Assembly: GCF_002250705.1 (NCBI RefSeq)
Contig: NZ_NMVP01000023.1
Span: forward strand, 62,001 to 126,000
Direction: 5' to 3'
Origin: Enemella evansiae
GTDB lineage: Bacteria > Actinomycetota > Actinomycetes > Propionibacteriales > Propionibacteriaceae
DNA length: 64,000 bases
Shown: positions 25,991 through 34,835 of the stretch, one piece after another
Layout: each line of letters starts with the position of its first letter
How positions within the stretch are numbered: the stretch's first letter is position 1
Made by a program: the position numbers and the translations under genes
The notes under the pieces: generated by a model
Seen by the model: only the letters and a program-made list of their open reading frames with translations
Databases searched by the model: none
Told to the model about the DNA's origin: nothing

Positions 25991-28900
25991 CCCGAAGATC
26001 AGCACATTCCGGAAGATCACACCGCAGATCTACTCGTGGACCACGACCGATATCCCGAAGTACGCGGGCTGGGAGAAGATCGGGTACACCGAGCAGGAGG
26101 GCGGCGCGAAGGCGCGCATCGACCAGCAGGCGTCGCAGCTGTCGATCAGCAAGACGGTCAACTGGGTCTTCAAGGCGACATACATGACGCCTGACGGCGG
26201 GCGGTTCACCGACCACGACTTCCACGCCTACCTCAGGCAGCACGGCATCAAACGCGACGGCGTCCCGGCGACGCCTGAGCGGCCGAAGCGCACGGAGTGG
26301 CACCGGTTCGACGGCGCACCGAAGACCTCTCGGCAGTACTTTCTGGATTTCGCATCGGGCGATTTCTCGATCGACGCTTCGGGCATCCTGGAATAGGACT
26401 ACGAGCTTCGTCCGGAGCAGAGTGCGGCCGTGGAGCAGGCTCTCGAGGCGTTCGGAGCCGGCAAGACCGAGGTGCTCTGGAACGCCAAGCCGCGCTTCGG
26501 CAAGACCCTCACCACCTACGACCTCATGCGGCGACTCGACGCGCGCCGGGTGCTCATCGTCACGAACCGGCCCGCGATCGCGAATTCATGGCTCGACGAC
26601 TTTCTGCGCTTCATTGGGCACCAGACGACCTATCGGTTCGTCTCGGAGTCGGCATCCCTCAACGGTCGCCCGACGATGACGCGCGACCAGTGGTCGGCAT
26701 ACGTCTCGCACACGAACGACGACGATCCGCGCATCGTCGAGTTCCTCTCCCTGCAGGACCTCAAGGGCTCGGTGTACTTCGGCGGCAGCCACGAGAAGCT
26801 GAAGCACATCGCGCAGTTCGAGTGGGACCTGCTCGTCATCGACGAGGCGCACGAGGGCGTCGACACGACCAAGACCGACGTCGCCTTCGACCAGATCAAG
26901 CGTCGGCGGACGCTGCACCTGTCGGGCACGCCATTCAAGGCGCTCGCGGCTGGCAAGTTCGACCAGGACCAGATCTTCAACTGGACCTATGAGGATGAGC
27001 AGACCGCGCGCGCCGAGTGGGACGACCCCGAGTTGGAGAACCCGTACGAGGCGCTGCCCACGCTCAACCTGCTCACTTACCAGGTGTCGCGGATGATCAG
27101 CGATCGCCTCGCTGAGGGCGTCGCGATCGCCGAGGACGAGGCGAACATCGACTACGCCTTCGACCTCGGAGAGTTCTTCCGGACCAAGGACAACGGATAC
27201 TTCGAGCACGAAGCCGACGTCCAGACGTTTCTCGACCGCCTCTCGGTGAACGAGAAGTACCCGTTCTCGACTCCTGAGCTTCGTGACGAGATCCGGCACT
27301 CCTTCTGGCTGCTCGACCGCGTCGCCTCGGCGAAGGCTCTCCAGCGGATGCTGAACAAGCACGAGGTGTTCAAGGAGTACACAGTCGTGCTGGCCGCCGG
27401 CGACGGCCGCGGTGCGGACGACGACAGCGACCTCGTGCAGTCGAAGGCGTCCCTCGACAAGGTCCGCGAGGCCATTGCCGAGGCAGAAGAGACCGGCGGC
27501 AGGACGATCACGCTCTCGGTCGGCCAGCTCACCACCGGCGTGACGATCCCCGAGTGGACTGCCGTCGTGATGCTCTCCAACGTGACTTCACCTGCGCTGT
27601 ACATGCAGGCGGCGTTCCGCGCCCAGAATCCGTGCACCTTCGAGCGCGACGGACAGGTCTACCAAAAGAAGAACGCCTACATCTTCGACTTCGCGCCAGA
27701 GCGCACGCTCACGATCTTCGACGAGTTCGCGAACAACCTCCGCCCGAACCCCTCTGGCGACGAGGGAGTGCGCCGCGAGAACATCAAGACACTCCTGAAC
27801 TTCTTTCCCGTCATCGGCGAGGACGCCGAGGGCAGAATGGTCGAACTGGACGCTTCCCAGGTCCTTACGTTCCCCAAGGTGTTCAAGGCCCGCGAAGTCG
27901 TGCGCCGTGGCTTCCTCTCGAACCTGCTGTTCGCGAACGTCGCCGGGATCTTCCGGTACTCCGACCACGTCAAGAAGATCCTCGACAAGCTTCCGACCGC
28001 CGAGCAGGGGAAGCTCAAGAAGAAGGATCTCGAGCTGCCCGAGCCGATGCCGAACGTGGACCGGGACGGCAACGCCGAGGTCGACATGGAGACTGTCATC
28101 AACCCGAAGGTCGCCGAGCTCGGCGCTCCGGTGTGGCGGGTCGAGGACATCCCGCCGACCGATCCGGGTGCTTCCACGGCTGAGGTGGCCAAGAAGCTGG
28201 CTAAGCTCGTGACCGAGAAGGCCCGCGATACCCGCGAGAAGCTGCAGACCGAGTATGGGCTGACCAAGAAGCAGGTTGAGCGCGACGAGAAGGCCACTGA
28301 AGCAGAGGTCGCTCGGAAGTACGAGCGTGTGCGCGTCGAGCACGAAATCGCATCGAAGCACCTCCAGGACGAGCTGGCCGAGGCACCGACCGAAGCAGAA
28401 GCCTCAGCGATCGCGGCAAAGAAGGCCGAGCAGGACAAAGCCTTCCACGACAGCGTCGCCGAGATCTTGATGGAGACGTCCGAGTCGATCACCAGGACGG
28501 TGGTCGAGCGGGAGGAGGAGAAGAAGGAGCAAAAGCGGGCCGATAAGACTATGGACGACGCGCGCTCGCACCTACGCGGCTTCGCCCGCACGATCCCGAT
28601 GTTCCTCATGGCCTACGGTGACCGGGACACTCGGCTGTCGAACTTCGACGACTACACGCCCGACGACGTGTTCGAAGAGATCACTGGCATCAGTGAGGTC
28701 GAGTTCCGCCTCCTGCGCGATGGCCAGCAGGTCACCGAGCAAGACGGCACGGTCACGATGATCCCGGGTCTCTTCGACGAGGCCGTATTCGATCAGTCAA
28801 TCCAAGAGTTCCTCGACAAGAAGGAAGCTTTGGCGGACTACTTCGACGACACGCAGACCGAGAACATCTTCGCCTACATCCCGCAGCAGAAGACCTCGCT

Positions 28901-29294
28901 CGTCTTCACGCCACAGCCCGTGGTCAAGATGATGGTCGACATCCTCGAGCAGGAGAACCCTGGGATCTTCTCCGACCCCGAGAAGACCTTCGCTGATCTG
29001 TTCTCCACAGCGGGTCTCTTCCTCATGGAGCTGGTGCGCCGTCTTGAGACGGGGTTGGCCAGCCGGATGCCGGATCCGAAGGAGCGGCTCAAACACATCC
29101 TGACCAAGCAACTGTTTGAGATGAGCCACAGCCGGATCTTCCACGAGATCACGCTCGAAGCCGTCTCGGGCGGCGTCGAGGAGCGCAAGGACTGGCTGCG
29201 TTCCTCCGGGCACTTCCGGTGGGGCAACATCGCGAAGATGACCAGCGCCCAGCGCGCGAAGATTGTCGACGACATGCTGACGGAAGGCGACTGA
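25983..29294 (+). pseudogene. DEAH helicase of a restriction-like system, in-frame TAG
   Basis: The reading frame runs from ATG 25983 to 29294 (1,104 codons including the stop), broken only by TAG at 26394-26396 (codon 138). Both sides are plainly one protein: DYELRPEQSAAV directly after the TAG is a helicase Q-motif. Walker A AKPRFGKT (168-175), DEAH (287-290), SGTPF and QAAFRAQNP follow. A long charged coiled-coil region occupies about 28,160-28,560. The C-terminus resembles a methyltransferase N-lobe (VFTPQPVVKMMVDIL) with a degenerate SAM motif, FADLFSTAGLFLME. As read, a restart at GTG 26430 would lack the first 149 residues. A disabled gene is simplest; read-through or a base-call error is possible. 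Confidence 0.8.
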
Positions 29295-29296
29295 CC

Positions 29297-30352
29297 ATGG
29301 TGAAGAAGTTCGATGTCGTGATCGGCAACCCGCCATACCAAGAAGATTCGGTCGGCGAATCAACGCACAATATGCCGATCTACCACCTGTTCATGGACGC
29401 GGTCTACGAAGTCGGCACCAAAGTCGTACTCATCACACCGGCACGATTCCTGTCCAACGCGGGCTTCACGCCGAAGCCGTGGAACAAGAAGATGCTCGCT
29501 GATGAGCACCTGACCGTGGCTCACTTCGAACCCGATTCGAACCGCCTGTTTCCGGGGCTCGCGGACCCGATCAAGGGTGGCATCGCCGTCACTTACCGTG
29601 ATTCGGAGCGCGAGCTCGGCCCGATCGGCTTCTTCACCAAGTTCCCCGAACTCAACGCGATCCTGCTGAAGGTCGAGGCCTCGGACGACTCCTCTCTCAC
29701 CAACCTGGGCATCACCAACGACCGTCAGCATCGCTACACGGACAAGATGCACTCAGAGAACCCTGGTGCACGGGCGCTGATGTCGAAAGACAATCCGTAC
29801 AAGCTTGACGCCAGCGCCTTCGGACGGCTCCCGTTCCTCTTCCACGAGCACAAGCCTTCTGACGAGCACGACTACGTCGAAGTGCTCGGTCTCTACGAGC
29901 GGAAGCGCACAACCCGGTGGCTTCGCCGCGAATACATCACGGGCCCTTCATCGTTTGATGCTTTTAAGGTTGCCCTCCCTGAAGCGAACGGGACGGGAGC
30001 GACAACAGACTTCTTCGGCGTAGCGCTGAACAACCCGACAGTGCTCGGTCCAGGAGTGGCGGTGACCAGCACGTTCCTCACCATCGGATCTTTTGCGTCA
30101 GAGGCCGAGGCCGAGGCGTTGCTGAAGTACGTGAAGTCGAAGTTCGCTCGCGCGATGCTCGGAGTCCTCAAGGTGACGCAGCACACCGCTGCGCACACCT
30201 GGCGACACGTCCCGAACCAGGACTTCACCACGGACTCTGACATCGACTGGTCGCTGTCGATCTCCGAGATCGATCAGCGGCTGTACGCGAAGTACGGCCT
30301 CGACGATGCCGAGATCGAGTTCATCGAGTCGCGCGTCAAGCCGATGGCCTGA
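29297..30352 (+). CDS. DNA methyltransferase C-lobe with NPPY motif
   Basis: The 351-residue protein starts VKKFDVVIGNPPYQE, with catalytic motif IV within its first 15 residues. It continues as an Eco57I-like methylase: THNMPIYHLFMDAVYEV, TPARFLSNAG, DPIKGGIAVTYRD. A target-recognition-like region makes up the second half. There is no SAM-binding motif I, so it must work with another chain. The intact N-lobe at 25169 or the degenerate one at the helicase C-terminus are the candidates. It begins two bases after the helicase stop. Confidence 0.78.
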   Translation: MVKKFDVVIGNPPYQEDSVGESTHNMPIYHLFMDAVYEVGTKVVLITPARFLSNAGFTPKPWNKKMLADEHLTVAHFEPDSNRLFPGLADPIKGGIAVTYRDSERELGPIGFFTKFPELNAILLKVEASDDSSLTNLGITNDRQHRYTDKMHSENPGARALMSKDNPYKLDASAFGRLPFLFHEHKPSDEHDYVEVLGLYERKRTTRWLRREYITGPSSFDAFKVALPEANGTGATTDFFGVALNNPTVLGPGVAVTSTFLTIGSFASEAEAEALLKYVKSKFARAMLGVLKVTQHTAAHTWRHVPNQDFTTDSDIDWSLSISEIDQRLYAKYGLDDAEIEFIESRVKPMA

Positions 30353-30410
30353 CACCTTCGCATGACGCCGCCCTGAATCGCCACCCTCACCCAGGATCTA
30401 AGGAACGCCA

Positions 30411-30626
30411 GTGAGCATGGACCAACCGGAGCAGCACGGTTTCGGCGACGTGATCCGCGAGGCCCGGAAGAAGCAGGGATGGTCGCAGGCGGAGCTCGGG
30501 GAGAAGTCCGGTCTGTCGCGCCCGACCATCGCGCGCGTCGAGGCGAACAACGACGTGACGACTGCGACCATCGCGAAGGTCGCGCAGGCGCTCGGTCTGA
30601 AGCTCGAGCTCCGGGACGGCGGCTGA
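30411..30626 (+). CDS. XRE-family HTH regulator
   Basis: The 71-residue protein is little more than a helix-turn-helix: FGDVIREARKKQGWSQAEL, SGLSRPTIARVEANN, TTATIAKVAQALGL. GTG 30411 has AAGGA six bases upstream. Small XRE proteins in restriction clusters often act as timing controllers. It may set expression of the methyltransferase/helicase genes before it or the ATPase gene after it. Confidence 0.82.
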   Translation: MSMDQPEQHGFGDVIREARKKQGWSQAELGEKSGLSRPTIARVEANNDVTTATIAKVAQALGLKLELRDGG

Positions 30627-30714
30627 CCGTGGGAGCAGCTCCGATCGCGCCTGCGCACCGTTCGTGTCGGTGGCCGACGCTAGGGTCGCCTCGACGGCGG
30701 GGAAGGGATGGATC

Positions 30715-32751
30715 ATGGCGCTGACGACGTCCCTGGCGGGCAGAGTCCGGAACACGAGCCTGCCCAAGAGCCATGCCCTCCTGCCGCTCCTCGAGGCGAT
30801 CGTCAACGGCATCCAGGCGATCGACGCGCGGCCCGGCTCCGACGATCCTGGACGGATCGACGTGAGGGTGCACCGAGACTCCCAGGCCGAGTTCGACTTC
30901 GGCCCTGCCGGCCCCGGGCGCGCCCCCATGAAGCCGATCATCGGGTTCACCGTCTCGGACGACGGCGTTGGATTCACGCCGCAGAACATGTCCTCGTTCG
31001 AGACGCTGGACAGCGACTTCAAGGCCGACCTCGGCTGCCGCGGCGTGGGGCGACTGCTCTGGCTGAAAGCCTTCGACATGGTGTCCGTCCGCAGCGCGTA
31101 CGAGGACGGCGACGGGAAGCTCCGAGGTCGCCAGTTCAGGTTCTCCGTAGCTCAGGAGGTCGAGCACGATGGGGACGCAGACGGCTTCGCGCGCCCGGGA
31201 GCGGTCATCAGTCTCGACGGCTTCAAGAAGTCGTTCCAGCAGAACGCTCCGAAGGGCGTCGACGCGATCGCGCGAGAGATCTTCGAGCACTGCATCTGGT
31301 ACTTCCTCCGCCCCGGAGGTGCCCCCGTCGTGACGGTCGCGGACGACGACGAGTCGGTGTCCCTGGCGGACTTGATGGACGAGTTCGTCGACTCGGCGAT
31401 GACGTCGTCGACGATCGAGGTCAAGGGCCAGAAGTTCGACATGCTCAACCTCCGGCTGAAGGCGACCGCGCGGAACTCCGTCCCGCGCCTGCACTGGTGC
31501 GCGGCGAGCCGCGTCGTCATCGAGGAGAACCTGAGCGGCAAGGTGCCGGGGCTCCACGGCAGGCTCGCGGACGAGGCCTCCGGCGAGTTCGTCTACGCGT
31601 GCTACCTGACGTCGGACTTCCTCGACGAGCGCGTGCGCTCCGACCGGACCGCATTCGACATCAGCGACCGGATACCCGGTCAGCCGCTCGTCGACGACCT
31701 CTCGCTGGACGATATCCGCGAGGCCGTGCTCGAGGAGGTGGCCAAGATCCTCAAGGATCCGCTCGAGTCAGCCCGCGAGCAGGGCAAGCAGCGGATCCAC
31801 GACTACGTGGCGAAGCGGGCCCCGCGGTACCGGCCGGTGCTGGCAAAGATCGAGGAGCGCGGCATCACGGTCGACCCGTCGGTCAAGGACCAGGACCTCG
31901 AGCTGCAGCTCCACAAGCATCTGCAGAAGATCGAGTCCGAGGCGTTCGTGAAGGGGCAGGAGATCTTCGCGGAGGCCGAGGCAGACCCCTCGGACGACTT
32001 CGCGGAGCGGCTCGCCGGCTACCTCGCGACGGTCAGCGAGATCAACCAGTCCGACCTGGCCGCTTACGTCTCGCGCCGCCGCACGGTCCTGGACCTGCTC
32101 GGTCGCCTGATCCGCGCCGACCAGGACGGGAAGTACAGCCGGGAGGACGCGATCCACTCGCTGATCGTCCCGATGCGCACGGAGTCGAACGACCTCGCCT
32201 CCGACGGATCGAACCTGTGGATCATCGACGAGAGGCTGGCGTTCCACGACTACCTCGCATCGGACAAGACGCTCAAGAGCATGCCGGTCACCGGGTCCGA
32301 GTCGACGAAGGAGCCCGACGTCCTCTCGACACGGCTCATCGATTCGCCGGTGCTCGCCGCGGAGGGGCAGAAGCTACCGCTGCCGTCGATCGTCGTGGTC
32401 GAGATCAAGCGCCCGATGCGCAAGGACGCCACCGAGGACAAGAACCCGATCCAGCAGTGCCTCGACTACGTGAAGCGGATCCGCGCCGGCGGCGTGATGA
32501 CCGCGACGGGCCGGCCGATCCCGCCGACCCAGGAGCCGCCGGCGTTCTGCTACATCATCGCCGACCTCACGGAGAAGATGATCGAGCGGTGCGAGATCTC
32601 CGACCTGCGTCCCACCCACGACGGCCTCGGGTACTTCGGCTACAACAATGCCGCCAAGGCCTACATCGAGGTCATGAGCTTCGACGGGCTGGTCAACGCG
32701 GCCACTGAGCGCAACAGGGCGTTCTTCGACAAGCTGGGACTGCCCACTTGA
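30715..32751 (+). CDS. GHKL (Hsp90/MORC-like) ATPase with predicted nuclease end
   Basis: The 678-residue protein has a GHKL ATP-binding site: E27-AIVN31 (N box), SDDGVGF (81-87, G1) and GCRGVGR (107-113, G2). A middle alpha/beta region resembles the S5-fold transducer. The C-terminal part contains PSIVVVEIKRP with E563-x-K565 followed by QQCLDYVKRI, a good fit to a PD-(D/E)XK-type nuclease core. ATP-driven closure of two GHKL domains around DNA could gate cutting; this is inference. ATG 30715 follows GGAAGGG. It stands between XRE and GIY-YIG genes, as expected for a defence effector. Confidence 0.75.
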   Translation: MALTTSLAGRVRNTSLPKSHALLPLLEAIVNGIQAIDARPGSDDPGRIDVRVHRDSQAEFDFGPAGPGRAPMKPIIGFTVSDDGVGFTPQNMSSFETLDSDFKADLGCRGVGRLLWLKAFDMVSVRSAYEDGDGKLRGRQFRFSVAQEVEHDGDADGFARPGAVISLDGFKKSFQQNAPKGVDAIAREIFEHCIWYFLRPGGAPVVTVADDDESVSLADLMDEFVDSAMTSSTIEVKGQKFDMLNLRLKATARNSVPRLHWCAASRVVIEENLSGKVPGLHGRLADEASGEFVYACYLTSDFLDERVRSDRTAFDISDRIPGQPLVDDLSLDDIREAVLEEVAKILKDPLESAREQGKQRIHDYVAKRAPRYRPVLAKIEERGITVDPSVKDQDLELQLHKHLQKIESEAFVKGQEIFAEAEADPSDDFAERLAGYLATVSEINQSDLAAYVSRRRTVLDLLGRLIRADQDGKYSREDAIHSLIVPMRTESNDLASDGSNLWIIDERLAFHDYLASDKTLKSMPVTGSESTKEPDVLSTRLIDSPVLAAEGQKLPLPSIVVVEIKRPMRKDATEDKNPIQQCLDYVKRIRAGGVMTATGRPIPPTQEPPAFCYIIADLTEKMIERCEISDLRPTHDGLGYFGYNNAAKAYIEVMSFDGLVNAATERNRAFFDKLGLPT

Positions 32752-32776
32752 GCCCCTCGAAGAGCAGGAACCTGCG

Positions 32777-33589
32777 ATGCCCTTGACACTCGACGCGATC
32801 CTCCGGAGTGCCGGCATCGACCCTGCGGACGCCCATGCCATCCGCCACGCCTTCGTGCGCGAGCACGAGGACACTGGCCTGCCCGGAATCCATGCGGACT
32901 CGACCGACCAGGAGATCCTCGCGTACACGAGTCAGCAGTCGGCGAAGCCGCGGATCTTCCCGGTCGATCCTCCGCCGATCTGGGTGGTGTTCATCCGCGA
33001 GGGCGGCGACAGGGCTCGCCTCTGGTCGGTGCTGGAGAACCGCGGCGAGGTCTCGAACGACGGCGCTCTGCGCACCTTCGACCTGGTCGCCTCCGAGCAT
33101 CTCGCCGACCTCAGGAACCGGCTCGTGATCGGCTGGAGGTCTCCGCGCACCTGGAGGCTCAACGGCCCGACGGCCGCCGGCTACCCGGTCATGGAGATCG
33201 CCGACGCGCAGCCGGTGCCGTTCCCCGGCTTCGACCGCCTCGTCCTCGACCGCCCGCAGCTGCAGGCGGTGATGCGCGAGCACAGGTACGCGGCATGGAG
33301 GACAGCGCTCTCGTCCGTGGTCGGCGTCTACCTCATCACCGACACCCGCGACGGCCGCCAGTACGTCGGCAAGGCCGACGGCGCTGAGAGCATCCGGCAG
33401 CGCTGGAGCGCCTTTGCGGCCAATGGCCACGGCGGCAACGTCGAGCTGCCTAACGTCGATCCGACCGGCTTCCGCTACTCGATCTTGAGGGTCCTCGACC
33501 CGGCGACGCCGACACGCGTCATCGACGAGGCCGAGAGCCACTTCAAGAACGCCCTCGACACCCGCAGGCACGGATTGAACCGCAACTGA
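32777..33589 (+). CDS. GIY-YIG family endonuclease
   Basis: The 270-residue protein has a C-terminal GIY-YIG module: G183-V-Y, Y196-V-G, R207/R209 and the metal-binding E253 in DEAESHFKNAL, then GLNRN. The N-terminal 170 residues (an IWVVFIREGG strand, FPGFDRLVLDRPQL) are an unfamiliar domain, perhaps for target recognition. It follows the GHKL ATPase gene by 25 bp and is probably cotranscribed with it. The pair looks like an ATPase-nuclease defence unit. Confidence 0.82.
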   Translation: MPLTLDAILRSAGIDPADAHAIRHAFVREHEDTGLPGIHADSTDQEILAYTSQQSAKPRIFPVDPPPIWVVFIREGGDRARLWSVLENRGEVSNDGALRTFDLVASEHLADLRNRLVIGWRSPRTWRLNGPTAAGYPVMEIADAQPVPFPGFDRLVLDRPQLQAVMREHRYAAWRTALSSVVGVYLITDTRDGRQYVGKADGAESIRQRWSAFAANGHGGNVELPNVDPTGFRYSILRVLDPATPTRVIDEAESHFKNALDTRRHGLNRN

Positions 33590-33607
33590 AGTGGGCTGGC
33601 TCTGGCC

Positions 33608-33826
33608 TCAAACGTCGTCGAACGCCAGCGTGACCGTTGCTCCGAGCTGCTCGGCCAGTGCGTCGACCGATGAGAGCGAGAGGTTCCGCTCGCCGCGCTC
33701 GAGGCCCGCGTAGTAGCGGACGGTCACACCGAGCTGCTCGGCGATCCGCTCCTGGGTGAGTCCCCGTGCGAGTCGAATGGCGCGGACCTGCTCTCCGAGA
33801 ACCTTCTTGAGTGCCTTGTGCGCCAC
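33608..33826 (-). CDS. XRE-family HTH regulator
   Basis: The 72-residue protein has a canonical helix-turn-helix: IRLARGLTQERIAEQLGVTV, RYYAGLERGERNLSL. It is convergent with the GIY-YIG gene (18 bp apart). A 13-bp palindrome lies 29 bp upstream of its start, suggesting autoregulation. It closes the defence-like module. Confidence 0.82.
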   Translation of the reverse strand: MAHKALKKVLGEQVRAIRLARGLTQERIAEQLGVTVRYYAGLERGERNLSLSSVDALAEQLGATVTLAFDDV

Positions 33827-33854
33827 CTCTCAACGCTCGCGAACGGAAGCGATC

Positions 33855-33867
33855 AGTACCAGGTACT
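33855..33867. promoter_or_regulatory. Palindrome upstream of the xre gene
   Basis: AGTACC-A-GGTACT is a perfect 13-bp palindrome in the short gap between the XRE gene and the lipoprotein frame. Size and place fit an XRE operator. Confidence 0.6.
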
Positions 33868-33921
33868 TATGACTTCCTGTAGGTTGGTTGGCGAGCCGAT
33901 GTGGATTGGAATGAGCTGCTG

Positions 33922-34410
33922 ATGATGCCAACCTCCTTGAGACGAAGGACTGCTCGCCCTGCGGCGATCGCCTCGGCAGCGCTGGCATTGGCCGCGCTGC
34001 TGGCGCTCACCGGCTGCTGAGGGTCGTCTGAACCCTCGGCCTCGGCCTCCGCCTCATCCGCTTCTTCGTCGGCTCCCGCGGCGGCGTCCGGCCTTGACGG
34101 CACCTACTACGGCACGGACGGATCGCACGGGAAGATCAAGAAGCTCGTCATCGACGGGAACCAGGCGACCTATACGGTCGAGCTGTGCAAAGGGCCCGAC
34201 GAGGGCGCGACCAGCCACGGCGAGCTCGACGACGACAGGACCGTGATCGTTTGGGGCGACGGCGGTGATCTGGTGAACCAGTCACACCTCACCGTTACGG
34301 AGAACCGCATCCAGTTCGAATCCGACAAGTCGTTCGTCCGCGAGGGGCAGCCTGAGGTCGCCGACATCGAGGCGGAGCATGACAAGTACTGCGAGGAGCA
34401 GTTCGGATGA
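33922..34410 (+). pseudogene. Lipoprotein gene with in-frame TGA after the lipobox
   Basis: From ATG 33922 (or 33925) the frame encodes an Arg-rich n-region, an Ala/Leu core and a lipobox LTGC. TGA at 34018-34020 follows the lipidated Cys directly. The same frame then continues for 129 codons: a Ser/Ala-rich linker (SEPSASASASSASS) and a small beta-rich domain (GLDGTYYGTDGSHG, NQATYTVELCKGP). The frame ends at TGA 34410. The preserved downstream frame shows the stop is recent. No selenocysteine signal is recognisable, so loss of function or a sequencing error is more likely than recoding. Confidence 0.75.
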
Positions 34411-34499
34411 ACGGCATCGGACAGGAGCAGGGGATGCCTGCTGGCGGCTGGGCGGGTCCGGGCCGGCGAAGACCCTGACCACTGTCGAGAGGACACCTC

Positions 34500-34835
34500 A
34501 TGGCCACCAAGCACCTCACGGTCTCCGACCTTTCCGGCGAGCCCGGTGCCGCCACCGTCCAGCTGGCCCTCGGTTCGGAGCGACGCGACGTCGACCTCAC
34601 CGAGGCGGAGCGCGCCGAATTGGACGACCTGCTCCGGCCCTACTTGAGCGCCGGCCGCCGCGCCGAGCAGGCAGCGCCGAAGCCGAACCGCGACATCCCC
34701 GTGACCACCGCCGAGGAGCGAGCCGCGATCCGCAAGTGGGCCCGTGAGAACGGCTTCGAGCTCGCCGACCGCGGGATGATTCCCAAGGAGATCTACCGGG
34801 CGTACGTCGACGCCCGGGCGGAGGCGGCATCGTGA
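34500..34835 (+). CDS. lsr2: Lsr2-family nucleoid protein
   Basis: The 111-residue protein matches Lsr2. The N-terminal dimerisation domain includes RRDVDLTEAERAELDDLLRPY. The C-terminal DNA-binding domain includes AAIRKWARENGFELADRGMIPKEIYRAY. Normal Lsr2 has an RGR AT-hook-like motif at this point; here it is DRGM, a change likely to alter minor-groove binding. Lsr2 silences AT-rich foreign DNA. A copy carried on the island may protect the island or antagonise the host protein. It overlaps the next gene by four bases. Confidence 0.85.
   Translation: MATKHLTVSDLSGEPGAATVQLALGSERRDVDLTEAERAELDDLLRPYLSAGRRAEQAAPKPNRDIPVTTAEERAAIRKWARENGFELADRGMIPKEIYRAYVDARAEAAS

Noticed and set aside
26394..26396. 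Pyrrolysine or programmed read-through at the helicase TAG
   Set aside because: No downstream insertion element or pyl genes are visible; loss or error is simpler, so it is kept only as a possibility.
27588..28609. Two long minus-strand frames inside the helicase gene
   Set aside because: No domains or ribosome sites; they overlap conserved helicase and coiled-coil codons.
34018..34020. Selenocysteine at the lipoprotein TGA
   Set aside because: No recognisable SECIS-like hairpin, and a Sec next to the lipidated Cys would be odd.
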